This document shows, piece by piece, positions 1 to 12,120 of a DNA stretch of 64,000 nt (the first letter of the stretch is position 1; each line of letters starts with the position of its first letter). The stretch spans positions 5,171,717-5,235,716 of the forward strand of contig JAQFVV010000056.1 of assembly GCA_028023455.1 (NCBI GenBank). The letters are read 5' to 3'. Under the pieces are notes generated by a model. The model saw only the letters and a program-made list of their open reading frames with translations, was not told the DNA's origin and ran no database searches. Made by a program: the position numbers and the translations under genes. Source of the DNA: Epiperipatus broadwayi. Its lineage: Eukaryota; Onychophora; Udeonychophora; Euonychophora; Peripatidae.

Positions 1-534
1 AACCTAGAAAATATGGTTTAAAATGATCTGTGTCACACAGTGTAGAATAGACTATTATGCTAGGTGGAGTATTTATTACAGCAATAGAAATAATAATAAT
101 AGTAATAATAATATTAGTAGTAGTGTTAAAGCAAAAGATTGTGGTAGTACTAATGATAAGTATATAGGCATGCAGAATGTGTAAACTTTACATGATACAA
201 ACCCTTCTAGCTCATAATTGAGGATTGTACTGGTAGCTAAGGAGTTGTCAAATTTTAAAATCAATATAGCTGCTCTGTGCCAGACTCGATCTTTTAGAGA
301 AAGGAATTTTAATAGAACAGATGAATGAATATAATTTTTTTGGAAAGGTAAGTCAATCAGTGAAAGTCGAATCACACTTTTTAGCTTGTTCTAAAGGCTA
401 ATTTACTAATCTCTATTTTTGGAATTCCTGGTTATATCAATGAAAGGCAAATAGGTAAAACTCGCTTGCTAGTGACTTATTTTATTAGTGCCTATGCTCC
501 AACTTTAACTCGGAGAATTCAAAAAAGGAAAGGT
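1..534. other. AT-rich sequence, nothing recognised
   Basis: A short AAT/AGT trinucleotide patch lies near 91-127. A 99-codon minus-strand open frame crosses it, but it ends in a leucine run made by that patch and shows no family motif. No gene is supported. Confidence 0.5.
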
Positions 535-630
535 TCTTTTTTGTGTGTGTCAAAGCGTCTAGGCCGGGAAGCGAATCCCGGGACGACTGCTTGTAAGGCA
601 GCTGTGCTAACCACTCGGCCACCAACGCTT
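535..630 (-). repeat. tRNA-Val(UAC)-derived SINE head (SINE-A copy 1)
   Basis: On the minus strand positions 628-555 read like a tRNA. An A box TGGCCGAGTGG lies at 611-621. A stem-loop CTGC-CTTACAA-GCAG follows, with UAC in the anticodon position, then a B-box-like GGGATTCGCTTCCC at 566-579. The order and spacing match tRNA-Val(UAC). The acceptor stem pairs only partly. After it comes CTTTGACACACAC and an A-rich stretch. That resembles the GCTATGACA plus A-run ending of the copies at 3.2, 6.4 and 27.8 kb, so this is a SINE and not a tRNA gene. I found no clear target-site duplication. Confidence 0.7.
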
Positions 631-1239
631 GACAAATGATAGATAGCATTATTGCAGAAATATAATTAAAAGATTTAGTTTTTCTTCTTGGAAACTTTAA
701 TGCACTGTTGTTACAATTATGTACAACAGAAAAACTTTATTTAGGCAGAAAAACCACTATATATGAATATAGATGTATTCAAGCTAAAAACAATGGCATT
801 TAATAGATTGTATTATAGCTAGAAATCAGGATACAAGATAAATGTGATTTGAAAACTAGATTGTGGAATAAGTCATAGATTAGTACACTTAGTTGTTTTA
901 AAAAATGGCAATCATATTCAAAAGAAAACTAAAGTTCTTTCTTTAGAAAACTATACCAAGTTACTAAATTTTAACAGCTATTAAAAACTAAAATTGTTAC
1001 TTGGACTTTCAGAACTATCATATTATTAAAGCATGCAGTGTCTTAAAGAGAGTATTATTGCTGCAAATAAATCTATTCTAGAGTTCTCTATGACTAATTT
1101 AGGACCAATGATCTTATTATTAATGGGTTTGATTAAAGGAAATATAGCATTTTCTTCTTTGGCAGAATAATATATTGAATATGGAGCTTTATAATAAGTA
1201 TAGGGATATAAAGGATGATTTTCAACAAGTAACAAGAAG
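631..1239. other. AT-rich sequence, nothing recognised
   Basis: No coding signal or repeat could be identified by eye. The minus-strand open frame at 1026-1235 has no recognisable motif. Confidence 0.4.
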
Positions 1240-2690
1240 ACTTAAAAATGATTGGTGAATTAAAGCTGTAAAGAAGACATAAACATTTCCTGATCATGGT
1301 TATTGTAAAAAAAAATTAGCACATTGAAAACAATATATGGATCTAAAATATTGTATCACAATCCTATTAAATTCAGCAATGGTACTCTTTTATATAATAA
1401 TGATATATGGAACAAGTATAAAGAGTATTTTGATCATCTTTTGAATAGTAAAATAAGAATTCAAATATGGCTTTTAATGATATGTCCATTTTATCTACTC
1501 ATTCAGATTCAGCTTAAAAAATCAAAACAGTTCTTTGTAATTTGAAAAGTGGAAAGTCTGTCTTGATGAAATAGCCAAAGAAGTTATAAAGTATGATTGT
1601 GATATGTTGGTTTCAAACATATTGAAATTTTGTAAAAATATATTGATCCATAAAGTTATACCATTCTATTTTAAGAATGTTTTTTTATTGTTTGAATATT
1701 TAAAAAAAAAGAAAATAAACAAGATTGCAGTAAATGGACTATCATTATTATCCACAATATCAAATATACTTTCAAGAATTCAGTTGCATAAGTTGCTTCC
1801 AGTTAAAGATGAATTATTATTAGAGGCTCAATATGATTTTAGAAGATCAAGAATCACTATAGTCATGGTTTTTATTCCAATCAAATACAAGACAAGTATT
1901 ATGAATAAAGAAGTGATTTATAAATTGCTTTTATTGATTTGATTAAGGCATTTGATTTAGTTAATAGGACAAGTCTGTTACATGGTTTGAAATTAATTAG
2001 TTGTTTACCATAAAATATTAATATGATACATCTTCTACATGATGAAATAAGAAAAAATATCAGTAGTACAATTTGAAAATCTGAGATATTTGAAATGAAA
2101 ATTGGTGTTAAATAAGGACATGTACTTGCTCCAAATTGTTTTGAATTTTCTAACAATAGTCTATGGAATTGCTTAATCAAGTAGAAATCAATATATGATA
2201 TAGGTTTGTTGGTGGAATTTTTAATTTGAGTCTATTCAAAGTAAAAACAATAACTTATTTTTTTAAAATTCTGGATATATAATATACTGATGATTATGCT
2301 ATTTTTGGACAATTCAAACGATAATTTACAGAATGTATTTAATGTTTTGAATGCAATATGTGACTTATAATTAATGTTCAAAAAAGTATTGTAAAATCAT
2401 ACCTTCATTGTATTAGGCATGTAAAATGAGTGAACAATGAATGACTTTTTCTATGGAAGCATTTTATGGGAAACTTGAACATGCTTTTCACTGGAGAAAT
2501 GGGTTGCATCTATGTAATTAGAATTATCACAAAGTCATTCTAAAAGTGCAATGCCAGTTATTTCCATTGGAAAGATATGGCAGATAATAGAATATATTGA
2601 AGAGCTACAATTAGACATGATGTAGCAGTATTTCTGGAATAAAAGTTTTCTGCTGAAAAAATAAAATAACAAGCAAATAGAAAACTTACT
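1240..2690 (+). pseudogene. decayed LINE reverse transcriptase, non-LTR retrotransposon
   Basis: Translation in shifting plus-strand frames gives the order of an RTE/jockey-like RT region. A linker segment LKTIYGSK starts near 1322, followed by a stretch like the conserved pre-RT part of these elements. Near 1750-1860 come SLLSTISNILSRI and LLEAQYDFRRSRITI, RT fingers motifs. Near 1930-1970 a DLxKAFDLVNR-like palm motif is split by frameshifts. Near 2104-2130 is GVK-stop-GHVLAP. At 2284-2310 YTDDYAIFG stands at the catalytic box, with one residue changed from the usual xADD. A C-terminal RAT-like segment follows near 2600. There are many stops and frameshifts, so it is inactive. The family is inferred from motif order; the exact clade is uncertain. 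Confidence 0.7.
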
Positions 2691-3160
2691 AACCTATCCT
2701 ATATGTGGACATATTTGGGTTTCACAGATTGATTTGTATAACCATTACAAAACTTATTTCTAGAGCAGTTCCCCACCCCCTTTCTCTCTCTCTCTCTCTC
2801 TCTCGGTCTCTTTCTCTCTTTTCCTTTCTTTGTTTTTTCGAGTTAAAATGATCAACAATAATTATAAAATGGGTGAGATCTTGAGATATGCATATATAAT
2901 ATTAGAAAAATATTATTTACTGAGGTTATCAACTGAATTTGAAAAAAAAAGCTGTATGTTGGTATTAAAAGATAAAGTATCTGCCTGAAGTTCAATGAAA
3001 TTTTGTATAATTTGTTATCGAGTTGGATTTAACGATAAACTGCTAAATAAACAATTAAAACTATCAGTTAGCATTATAACACCCAGGTTTTGTAAAATAT
3101 CTTTTTTTTTTTTACACTTTGCATAGCATAGGAAATACTTAGAATTAACTGTGGAATATA
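2691..3160. other. AT-rich spacer with short CT microsatellite
   Basis: A (CT)n tract lies at about 2782-2804. The rest is AT-rich without recognised features. Confidence 0.5.
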
Positions 3161-3300
3161 TATATATAGCTTGTTTTGGTTTTTTTTAAGTGTCATAGCA
3201 TCGGCTGGGGCGCGAACCCGCAACCCGGGCAACTGCCTGCAAGTGCAAGGCAGTTGCGCTGACCTCTCGACCACCAATGCAAGACTATATATAGCTTGTT
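3161..3300 (-). repeat. SINE-A copy 2 with 15-bp target-site duplication
   Basis: The direct repeat TATATATAGCTTGTT is present at 3161-3175 and 3286-3300. Between them the minus strand reads a tRNA-like head, then CAGCCGATGCTATGACA, then an A-rich tail ending at 3176. The A box TGGTCGAGAGG is at 3263-3273. The B box GCGGGTTCGCGCCCC is at 3207-3221. The perfect duplication and the A-rich 3' end are the marks of L1/RTE-type retroposition. It is GC-richer than its surroundings. The 67-codon open frame over it is not a gene. Confidence 0.88.
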
Positions 3301-5930
3301 GGCAACTAAAAGATGAATAATTGTGGATAAATAAAATAATTTTCGTTTCTTATACTTGCGTTTTATTGATCTGGATTATTATTAGATTTACATATTAAAC
3401 TAAAATAATATTTAACTTGTGATGTTAAAAAGTGTTTTTTTTTATTCGAGGTTTGGTAGAATTTGAATTTCTTTTAGGTGATATCATTTAAATGATATTC
3501 AAAAAATTTTATTTACTCATTTATTTTACCTTTTGTATTTATCTCTTGTATATTATGGTTGGCTACTGTTGGCATAGTTAGTTAAAATGTTGATTAAATC
3601 GAAGATTTTTACGGGCTACAGATATAAATAAAATATCCTGATACATCAGTGTATAATTTATTGAAAATATAAACCAATAAATGATACACGGATATACCGT
3701 GATAATATTTTATTTATATATATGGAATTCTAAGTATCTTCTAATCTACTTATTATTATCGGTTCAATGCATATATTGATGAACATATAATCCTTAATTA
3801 ATTATTTTGGCACCATTATTTTCTTGACCCAGTTATTATTGATTTGTATAAAACAATTGTTTCCACAGTTTTGGTATAGATATATTTACCCTCATTTTAA
3901 AATATGTCAGCACTACTTTTAGTATTTTTCTAGATGCATATTTGCTTACTAATTGGTTGTATTTAACTTGATTCATACATTATGTGATATTATCTGTGTT
4001 GAAAGCTTTGCTAATTAAGTAAGCAGCCAAAATGCTTGATAATAATATGATCAACTTTTACTTCAACTTGAATAGTATTTTGAATTCTTGGCATCTCTAT
4101 AATTAGAATATAAATTAAATTAATTTAGTGCAATTTTAGATTAATAGATTAGTTTGTTTTTTAAAATCGTATTACAATCTTCTATGAATTGATTGCAGTT
4201 TGATTGGAAATATTAGAAATTAGCTTTGCTTTACATGTAAATTACTCTAAAAATTATGCAATTTAATTTTGAAAAAATAATTTTTGAAGAAGAGGGAGAA
4301 TATATAAAAGAATCTTATGACACAGTTGTTAATACCACTAGTTATGCTTATGATTCTGGATGACTTTAGAATTTTTTTAAATCATAAACAGGATAGTGAT
4401 ATTAGTTTCAGGTAGATGGCCAATAAACAACCCATTTGACCATATAGTAGTTACCATTATGTTCTTAGGTAGAAGACAAAAATTTCGAGATCTGGTTAGA
4501 TGAGTGGTAGGTGAGCTGATTATAATATAATATGATTATAATGCTCTTCTTATTACTGGTGGGAGAAATGCATATTCCGTTAAAATCGTAGTTACTTTTA
4601 TTTATCATGGCATATGTGATTTTTTTTTAATAAGTAAAGTAACTTGTTTCTTAATAGAGTTTTAGTAAAATCTCTATATTTTGATTTTTAAACCTTCAGT
4701 GATATTTTTTTTTAAAAAAAAAAAAAGAGAATAATGGAAAAAGACAGTGATACTGTGTTGAGAATATTTTGTTATTCAAACACAGGTAAATCTTATTCTA
4801 AATTAGGCTTAGGTAACCTTTCAGCTTACCCATACTTTTGATTTGAATTATCGTTTTATCCCTAGTTTGCAGTAACTCCTTTCTCCACAAGCTATTTATT
4901 TTATCAAATAAAGATAATTATGATAAATTTTAATTTCGACCGTTATATTAATTATATTTGTTAGAATCTATAATGATCAAATTTATTGTTTAACTAAGAA
5001 GTGAAAAGCTTTGATTAATTCTGGATTTATATTTTTTTCTTTTTATTTTTTTTTAATTGTATTTTTTTCAACAAAATCTATGTATTTAAGTGAAAGAGTC
5101 TATTTACTGCCAGAATTCCATCGTTATTCTTATTATTTAAATTGTTCTTTATTTAGTTTAGTATTTCATTCAATTTTTGTCAGATTTTAAACTAATGATT
5201 CATGTAAAACACAAGTATATTTTAATACTTTTTTTCATTAATTCACTCTTTAGCTGATTTTGATCTCAACGATTTTTGTTTAACATACTTAATTTCTTTG
5301 TCTAGATATCTTCTAATAAAAAGGAAATTTTGAGTTCAATTTATAAAAATTATCTTTATAAAAATGCATATTTTGTGCTTCATTTGTTGAAAGACAATAG
5401 CATGATTTTTTTCTTTTCATACAGCTAAATATTTACAAATATTATAATAAAATCTGATGACTTTTTATCTTATTAAGTCTTTCTATTCTATCATTCTATG
5501 CACAGGTTGTATAATCATTAATTGAATTATGTTTTGGCATGAGAATTAACAATAATTAAGTAGACTTTAATCGATATATTCTATTAACATATAGAAAAAT
5601 CAAATCAAACAGTTTGTATTATTGAATCTAAAAAATTTTCACCCTATCATTCTTCAACTGGTCAAAAAGTTTTTTAATTGAATATCCACAACTAATGTCA
5701 ATATAAAATATCTTCCATTAGTAGCAAATGTTTTCATGCATTTTCTGTGAGATAGTTTATCTCATGACATGAATAGAGGTATAAGTCATTGCAAAAAGTA
5801 AACTTAAATCTATTGGTAAAATTTGTCATAAAATATTTAATTGCTTATTCAAAAAGTTAGTGTAAACACTTTTTCTTCAAACATGACCAGGTTCTATCGT
5901 TAAGAAAACTGTCTTTAAAATACCTGCATG
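3301..5930. other. long AT-rich stretch without recognised features
   Basis: Homopolymer runs, including a T-run directly followed by an A-run at about 4707-4728, and short AT repeats are the only structure seen. No coding frame of note occurs on either strand. Confidence 0.45.
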
Positions 5931-5939
5931 ACAGTAATA

Positions 5940-6330
5940 AGTAATATCAGCTAGCTTTCCTTGGAAGTTATTTCTATAAATTAAATTTTAGAGCTAACCT
6001 TTTGGCAAATGAGAAAAATAATTTAAAGTGGGCTATTGTTGTAAAAAATTGCTTTTAGTCTACAAGTTGATTTATTAATTATTTAGATAAAAAGTAGGTT
6101 GAATTTGAGACATCAGTCCTTTTAAAGGTATTCCAAGACTTTCACATAGTATTAAGATAATTTTTTAAGTACTAAAATAATTTTCTAATTAAGATAAAGA
6201 TTTATATTTCCTGCATTCTTTCCCTGGAAATTGCTAATGAATATATTAAGTTAATTAATTGAGAGAACTAAACCATTAAGGAATCATTATAAAATTTTGT
6301 ATTTGCTAAAATTGTCATTTAAAGATGCTG
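5940..6330 (-). pseudogene. ancient LINE RT fragment, sister of the 41.8-42.3 kb copy
   Basis: The minus strand reads FNGLVLSIN-stop-LNIFISNF across about 6260-6215. This resembles the RT block G-x-PQGSVLSPLLFNIFISD. The same nucleotide stretch, including the flank TTGTCAAGTAARTTAAT on the plus strand, recurs diverged at 42121-42310, where the reading VLSPILFNIFISN is clearer. A minus-strand 82-codon frame at 6858-7106 could be the linker upstream of the same RT, but that is weak. Many stops make it inactive. The clade is unknown, perhaps CR1/jockey-like. Confidence 0.45.
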
Positions 6331-6392
6331 AATTGTTTTATTGGATAATATTCTGTCAAGTAAATTAATAGTCTTCCTACAGTAAAGGCTTT

Positions 6393-6462
6393 AGTTGCGT
6401 GCAGACGGGTGTGGGTTCACGTCCGGCCGATGCTATGACATATGGAAAAAAAGAAAAAGGAG
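6393..6462 (+). repeat. SINE-A copy 3, 3' fragment
   Basis: The sequence GTGTGGGTTCACGTCC (B-box region) is followed by GGCCGATGCTATGACA and then an A-rich tail. This is the same 3' half as the copies at 3.2 and 27.8 kb. The A-box half is missing or unrecognisable. Confidence 0.7.
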
Positions 6463-8484
6463 AATTGGTAATCTGTGTCAAAAACAGAAGTTAGAACAGT
6501 GCTGATAATACTAGTCTTTAATTTGTTATAAGAGAGTTTTCAATGTGACTAATTAAATTAGTGACAGAATTTATTCACAGTAGATTTTTGATTGTATACA
6601 TCCAGACTCTATTTAAGAATGATGATTTTCATCTATTGACATAATTCTTATTAAGATTATTCATTCAAATAATAGGAACCTATGATAATGGATAATGTTG
6701 GGGGGGGGGGGGATTATTAGGTTTTAAGACTATTATATAGTTTTGTTTTCATGCCAAATTTTTGGAAGGGTTTCTGTATTAATAATGTTGGTGAATAACC
6801 TTCCCAATCACAGTTTTAACTGTATGTCCTAAATTTGTTAAAATTTCTGAAAATATATTACCTGTTCCTGGCATTTTTCAGATTGAAGGTAATGAAAGAT
6901 TTAAACTGGATGTCATTTTTTGATTCTATCAACTTTGGGGTTAGAAGTTTGATATATAATTCTTTTATTCTCTCTAAAACAAAACTTTTTCTACTAATTA
7001 CAGTGAAGTTTTTTTTTTTATGATCTTTTTTTAATCTTACTTTCCTAGCACTATCAAGAGACTTTATAAGTTTGTCAATAGCTTTTAAAATTACTGACAA
7101 ACTCATAAATATACTGGTTTTGATTCCATAAGGAAGAAATTGTTTTCAGTATCCTCAAAAGATTGTCAATTTTGTTACAAATATGTTAAATCTAATGTAA
7201 CCAGAAGGAATAGGTGAGATTTTAATTTATATTCCTTTCACAACCATTTTGTTTCTCACCTTATAACCAACTCTTTTTTTTTCATCTGATCTACAATATA
7301 TATATATTTAAATCTATTTCTAATAATTGACTCTGGGTCTTTTCTAGATTATTTATCGTTCTCATATTATGTAGTAGTTTTTATATCTAAAGATTTTGAA
7401 ATTTAATTTTGAAATAGAGGGTAGTTTTCCCTTTGCTTTCACGTCAGTCTACATATTTAATTAATTAACTAATGCTCAGGGTTTATAACAAACTTTAGAG
7501 AAGTGCGTGGCAAATCTGGAAAAATTTCTTGCTATACATATATCAATATTTCATAAGCCAACTTTATATGTTACCACATTATTAGCCAGTTTTAATAGAT
7601 TGTACTTAATATCTACATATAGACATAAGCGTGCTTGTATGTAAAAATTAAATTGCCCAAAAATTATAAGCATTTTTATAGCTTTTTCCCGGTAGCAATA
7701 ATAGCAGCAATATTTCGCGAAATCAGATTAATTTACTACAGGTTATAAATAATTTATATTTGGATAAAATTAAAAAAGAACAAAACAACAAACAAATAGA
7801 TTCATTATATGTTATTCTATTATATTTAACTGAAGAATTTAATAATTATGAATGATTTCGTTGCGGATATATTCACAATTTAAAATTTCTTTTAGTGTTT
7901 ATAAAAGATTAAACAATAAATATTAATAATAACTTTGTCCATAATCTATATGAAAAGAGAGCGGAGAAGATTAAGCTTTAAAAGGTTAAACACGTAATGA
8001 TTTTATGTGCCCTCTAGCGGCCTATTTATTCAATGCAGATTTATTGTTTTACTATTATTTTTATTTGGATTATTTCGAAAATATTGTTTACAAAAAAAAA
8101 ATAATCTTTTGAAAAATTAAATGTAGTTTATTTTAAATTTTCTCTATTTGAATAGCATTAGACTATTTTGATATAAGATTCTCTTTCCCGCCTAAACTAG
8201 CTATCGTTTATTCTTTTCGAGAGAGAAAACAAAATTACAGCCCCCTCGTTTAAAGATATAAATGAAGTATATCGAGAATATAATTTTTTGTAACTCTTTT
8301 TCCTATTAATTTTTAAAATAACAATAATGTAAAATGGTATAATAATAAAAAGTAATTATTTTTAAATAAATCCCATTTACATTATTTTAATACGGGTTTT
8401 CTTAAGTGTACGTCTTTACTCAGAAGAAAGTGGATTCTATTTTGTTTGTAAATTAGTTTTCGCTTATCTTAAAATAAATCAGAA
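6463..8484. other. AT-rich stretch with a G-run
   Basis: A run of 13 G lies at about 6700-6712. The overlapping open frames at 6835-7106 are discussed with the LINE fragment. Nothing else is recognisable. Confidence 0.4.
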
Positions 8485-8640
8485 TGATCAGATTTCATGT
8501 TGCCGTTAAATAGAACAACCAAACGCATGTGGTTATGCGTACGGTCTCGGCACGTGGCAAGCCGCCGCAGATTTCCAAGTGTCAATTTCACGAGAGCGAC
8601 GATTTCACGCAGCCGCTTTTAGATATCTTTCTATTGTCAT
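8485..8640. promoter_or_regulatory. CpG-rich patch, possible promoter or exon
   Basis: About 13 CpG dinucleotides fall within roughly 120 bp, in surroundings that hold almost none. The patch includes GCGTACGGTCTCGGCACGTG and a string of CGAC/CGC words. A CCAAT motif (AACCAATCAC) follows near 8660. No open frame of useful length covers it. A promoter, non-coding first exon or conserved element are all possible; nothing in the sequence decides. Confidence 0.25.
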
Positions 8641-11252
8641 TGCATTTTAATGAAATTTTAACCAATCACATCGCATGTAATAATTGTTATAATTATTTTA
8701 ACAAATAAGCTATTGTTTTTTTACTCACTATTTCACTGAAAGTTTGCTCGTAGGGAGAGGAGGGAAGGAATATTCATGAAAAAATAATTAAATAATTTAA
8801 ATTTTATAACTAAGATTTTGCACGATTCTCCTCACTGCCCAATAACTATATTTTAATACGTTTACATCTTTAATTTTTTGCTCTTTGCCCCTTATTCCCG
8901 TCTATCTTTTTTTTTTATAGTAAAGGTACCTATATTCGATTATCAGTGACTGCTAATGATGATATCGTATATTGTCATTTACAAACAACTCATATACTTT
9001 AAAATATAAGCAATGAGAAATTTGCCAGCAGTAATTTATGAGAAGAGAAAAAAAATAGCAGAAAAAAAATTTATATAACGTTGAGATAAGCGAGAGATTA
9101 TTATTGGTTTGGAAGTCATGTGATAACAAATACTAGAATTATAAGATGAGTTCAAGAGCCGTTAGTTCTCAAATTTGTCATTCTAGAGTATGGTAAACTA
9201 GTAAATAAAGATAAACAAACACTAAAAATACAAATGCTAAAAGCTATTAGATAAAACTGAAAAAAAAAACTAATAATTTATGATATTTAAATATAAAATT
9301 ATCATCAACTGATGTTCACACTTTTATAGATAACCAATTTTTTTTTAAAAAAAAAAAACTATTTAGCATTTACATTTTTACAAATATGAAACTACGAATG
9401 GGGAGGACTTTGTACTTAATATATCCCGGACTGACATAACTATAATTTCTGAATCTTCTTTTTTTTTCTATTTAAAACCAATCCAGGAAAACTTATCGTT
9501 GTTTTAAATGATTTTTTTTTTTAAAAAAAAAATGCAATATTTACAAATATATATATATAATGCATAACTGTATGTGTTATTATTAATACTTGAATGCAGT
9601 TTATAAAATATAAAGTTCGAATTTTTCTAAAAACATTTACTGGACATGCTGGAAACAGTCCTACATGTAATTAAAAACAAAATGTCATTACCACAAATTT
9701 TTAAACAAACTTAATATGTGAAAGAGTTGTTTCCTCCCCCCTCCCATTCGCCTGTTATAATTCACGAACTGAGATCGAATCTAGGCCAAAAAAGACATGG
9801 ATTTTTTTTCGAATCCCAAACAGATTTAGGACTTTACTTTCAAGTAGATAGTCAATCTAGCTAACTACCCAGTATTTGACGACAAATAGTTATCTAGCTA
9901 TTATAGAAAATAAAAATCCGTGAATAAATTGATTTGCATTTGATCATTAATGTCAATACCATAACTGTAAAAACAAAAATATGATTGTAATATGATATTG
10001 TATTCCACAATAATATGGAAGTGTCATATTTCATGGGTGTTGAGTATTGACGGCATCAATTTCAACACTATGTAATTAATAACTTTTAAAAATTCGATAT
10101 CCTCAAGATTGGGTTAACTAATTTATTAAATATATATATATACTTGACAATATTCATAGAACATTCTCATTAACCATATGAATAATGTCAATTAAAAACT
10201 GCATGTAGAGAAATTAAAGTCGATTATATTTGATGAAAAAATGGTATTAGTAAACTGTAAATTATATCTTCATAACTAGCCAAATATTACTTTTTTTGAA
10301 GTAATTGGTTTATTTTAATTCATAAAAATTGTCACACATTATCTTTTTTTTTTTTTAATTTTTACTTATATATATGGATCATCTGCAACTTCACAAACTT
10401 TTCAATAATATTTTTAATAATAAGATAAATAAATCAATAAAATTATTCTAATAAATTAATAAGAATTATTTAATATAATTAAAAATGAATATTAAAAATG
10501 ATTATCCTATTGAAATTAATATATAAATAAAATGTGAGGGGGGTGGAAAGAAGTAAAAGTACAAATGTAGGAATGGTAAAAAGTGAAAAAATAAATATTT
10601 ATAAAAGTTTAAATATAATTAATAATGTAAATAAAATATATATTTAAAAAAAATGAAATTAACCAATATATAAAAAGAAAATAAGTTTAAATAAATTATT
10701 TAATGATAATATAACAGTTAGATTATAAAACATGAATAGAATTTATATAATAAACCCTTTAAATTGTAAAAAAGATAACAAAAATGTTTAATTAATTGGA
10801 AGAATACATGGTAATTAAAGAATACTTATACATAGGAAGTGAAAACACAATTTTAAATAGAAATAAAATAAAGATATGATAAGCAGATATTTATAATAGA
10901 TGCAAAAAGATAACTGTAATTAAATGTTTTTGTAAATAGAACAAAAAACATTTAAATAATGTTAATAATTGTGGAAGGCTAATTAAAAAGGTTTTCTAAA
11001 GAAATAACATTTGAATACAAAAAGAGGATTTAAAAAAGTGAATTAATTATTTTAACAAGTTATATAGATTATATATAAGATTAAAACATATACCATATTT
11101 ATGAAATTTTCAAGATAAAAACTTATTAAATAGTAGAAGTAATTGTATATAAGTAAATTATATATGATTTTTTTTTAATATTTTCATTTTTAAGGATATA
11201 AATGAATTAAATTAAATTTTTAATCACAAATTAATATGACCTTTGTTGTTAT
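8641..11252. other. AT-rich stretch without recognised features
   Basis: It contains T-run/A-run switches at about 9338-9358 and 9512-9532 and short (TA)n tracts. From 10.4 to 11.2 kb it is almost pure A/T with short imperfect repeats. No gene seen. Confidence 0.45.
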
Positions 11253-11580
11253 TTAATTAAATGTGAAGTCTATTTTTGTAAACAAACTATAAATATGTCT
11301 GGATTTGTAAATGTTTAGGAAATTATTAGATTCTTTGGTAATATTATTCTGGCTAAGATGCTTTACTCCGGTAACATTTGCATCCAGTAATATTAATTCA
11401 AAGTTTTCATTTATGATATCATGGCAACTAAGAATTCTAGCATGACTAATCCATGTCAAATAAACTGACTTTTCTTTCCATTTTAGAAGATAATACATTT
11501 CTGACTTTATTTGCAAGTAGTATGGTTTTATATTTAAAAGGACATTTACAGCTAAAACTTTATATATTTGTGTTTTGTTT
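11253..11580 (-). pseudogene. possible chromodomain relic
   Basis: The minus-strand frame from about 11574 to 11253 contains YYLLKWKEK, then TW six residues on, then LSCHDIINENFE. This order resembles the chromodomain pattern YLVKWKG...TWEP..L.C..LI..FE. Upstream in the same frame IYKVL stands where a chromodomain has its first strand. Spacings differ by about one residue from the family. There is no ATG at the start, and no methyltransferase or integrase domain is next to it. It could be the tail of a chromodomain-bearing LTR retrotransposon integrase, a retrocopy of a host chromatin gene, or chance. Confidence 0.35.
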
Positions 11581-11671
11581 TTTTGTTAAAACTTTATATA
11601 TGTTTTTTTTTTTTTAAGTAATATAACGTTGAATAGTTTGCCATTCAAAAAAATATTTCAGGATTCTTTTT

Positions 11672-12120
11672 TCATATTTTTTTTTACCCATAATGAATAT
11701 ATATCCATCATTGGAAATAAGATGTTGTTTCTTTCTAGATTTGAAGTTTGGTATTACATGTGCTGAGTGTTAATTATGGCATAAAGTGTCATACTATGCT
11801 AGAAGGGGGGAAGGTGGCTTTGATGGCATGAAGCATTAGGAATAAAAATTCACAAAAGTGCATATTAAGGAGTCACAGCTACCTGTTTTTATTTAGTATA
11901 GTAATGTGTTGTTGTTTTTTCATACTGAATATATCTTTCCAATTGTTTTTATGATTTGAAGTTTGGTATTATCTGTGGTATGACATATTACTCCAGTGAT
12001 GTAATATTCTAAGTTTGCGGTATCTTTAAGATAACGTCTCCATGATGCTGACAAATTTTATCGGGTAAGTTGATCCATACATCCCTTGAAGGCATTATTT
12101 TAAACATACCACCAGAGTAA
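11672..12120. repeat. diverged internal repeat pair
   Basis: GATTTGAAGTTTGGTATTA occurs at about 11739 and again at about 11955, each within a longer similar context. The segment 11985-12100 also resembles 11340-11455, sharing TTACTCC-GT and the GATCCAT end. This suggests an old duplicated unit around the chromodomain-like frame. The function is unknown. Confidence 0.4.

Noticed and set aside
76-375. 99-codon minus-strand frame
   Set aside because: Ends in a Leu run from a trinucleotide patch; no motif and no similarity to the LINE frames in the window.
555-628. Functional tRNA-Val gene
   Set aside because: The acceptor stem is broken, the B box is altered and a SINE tail follows; three related copies share the tail.
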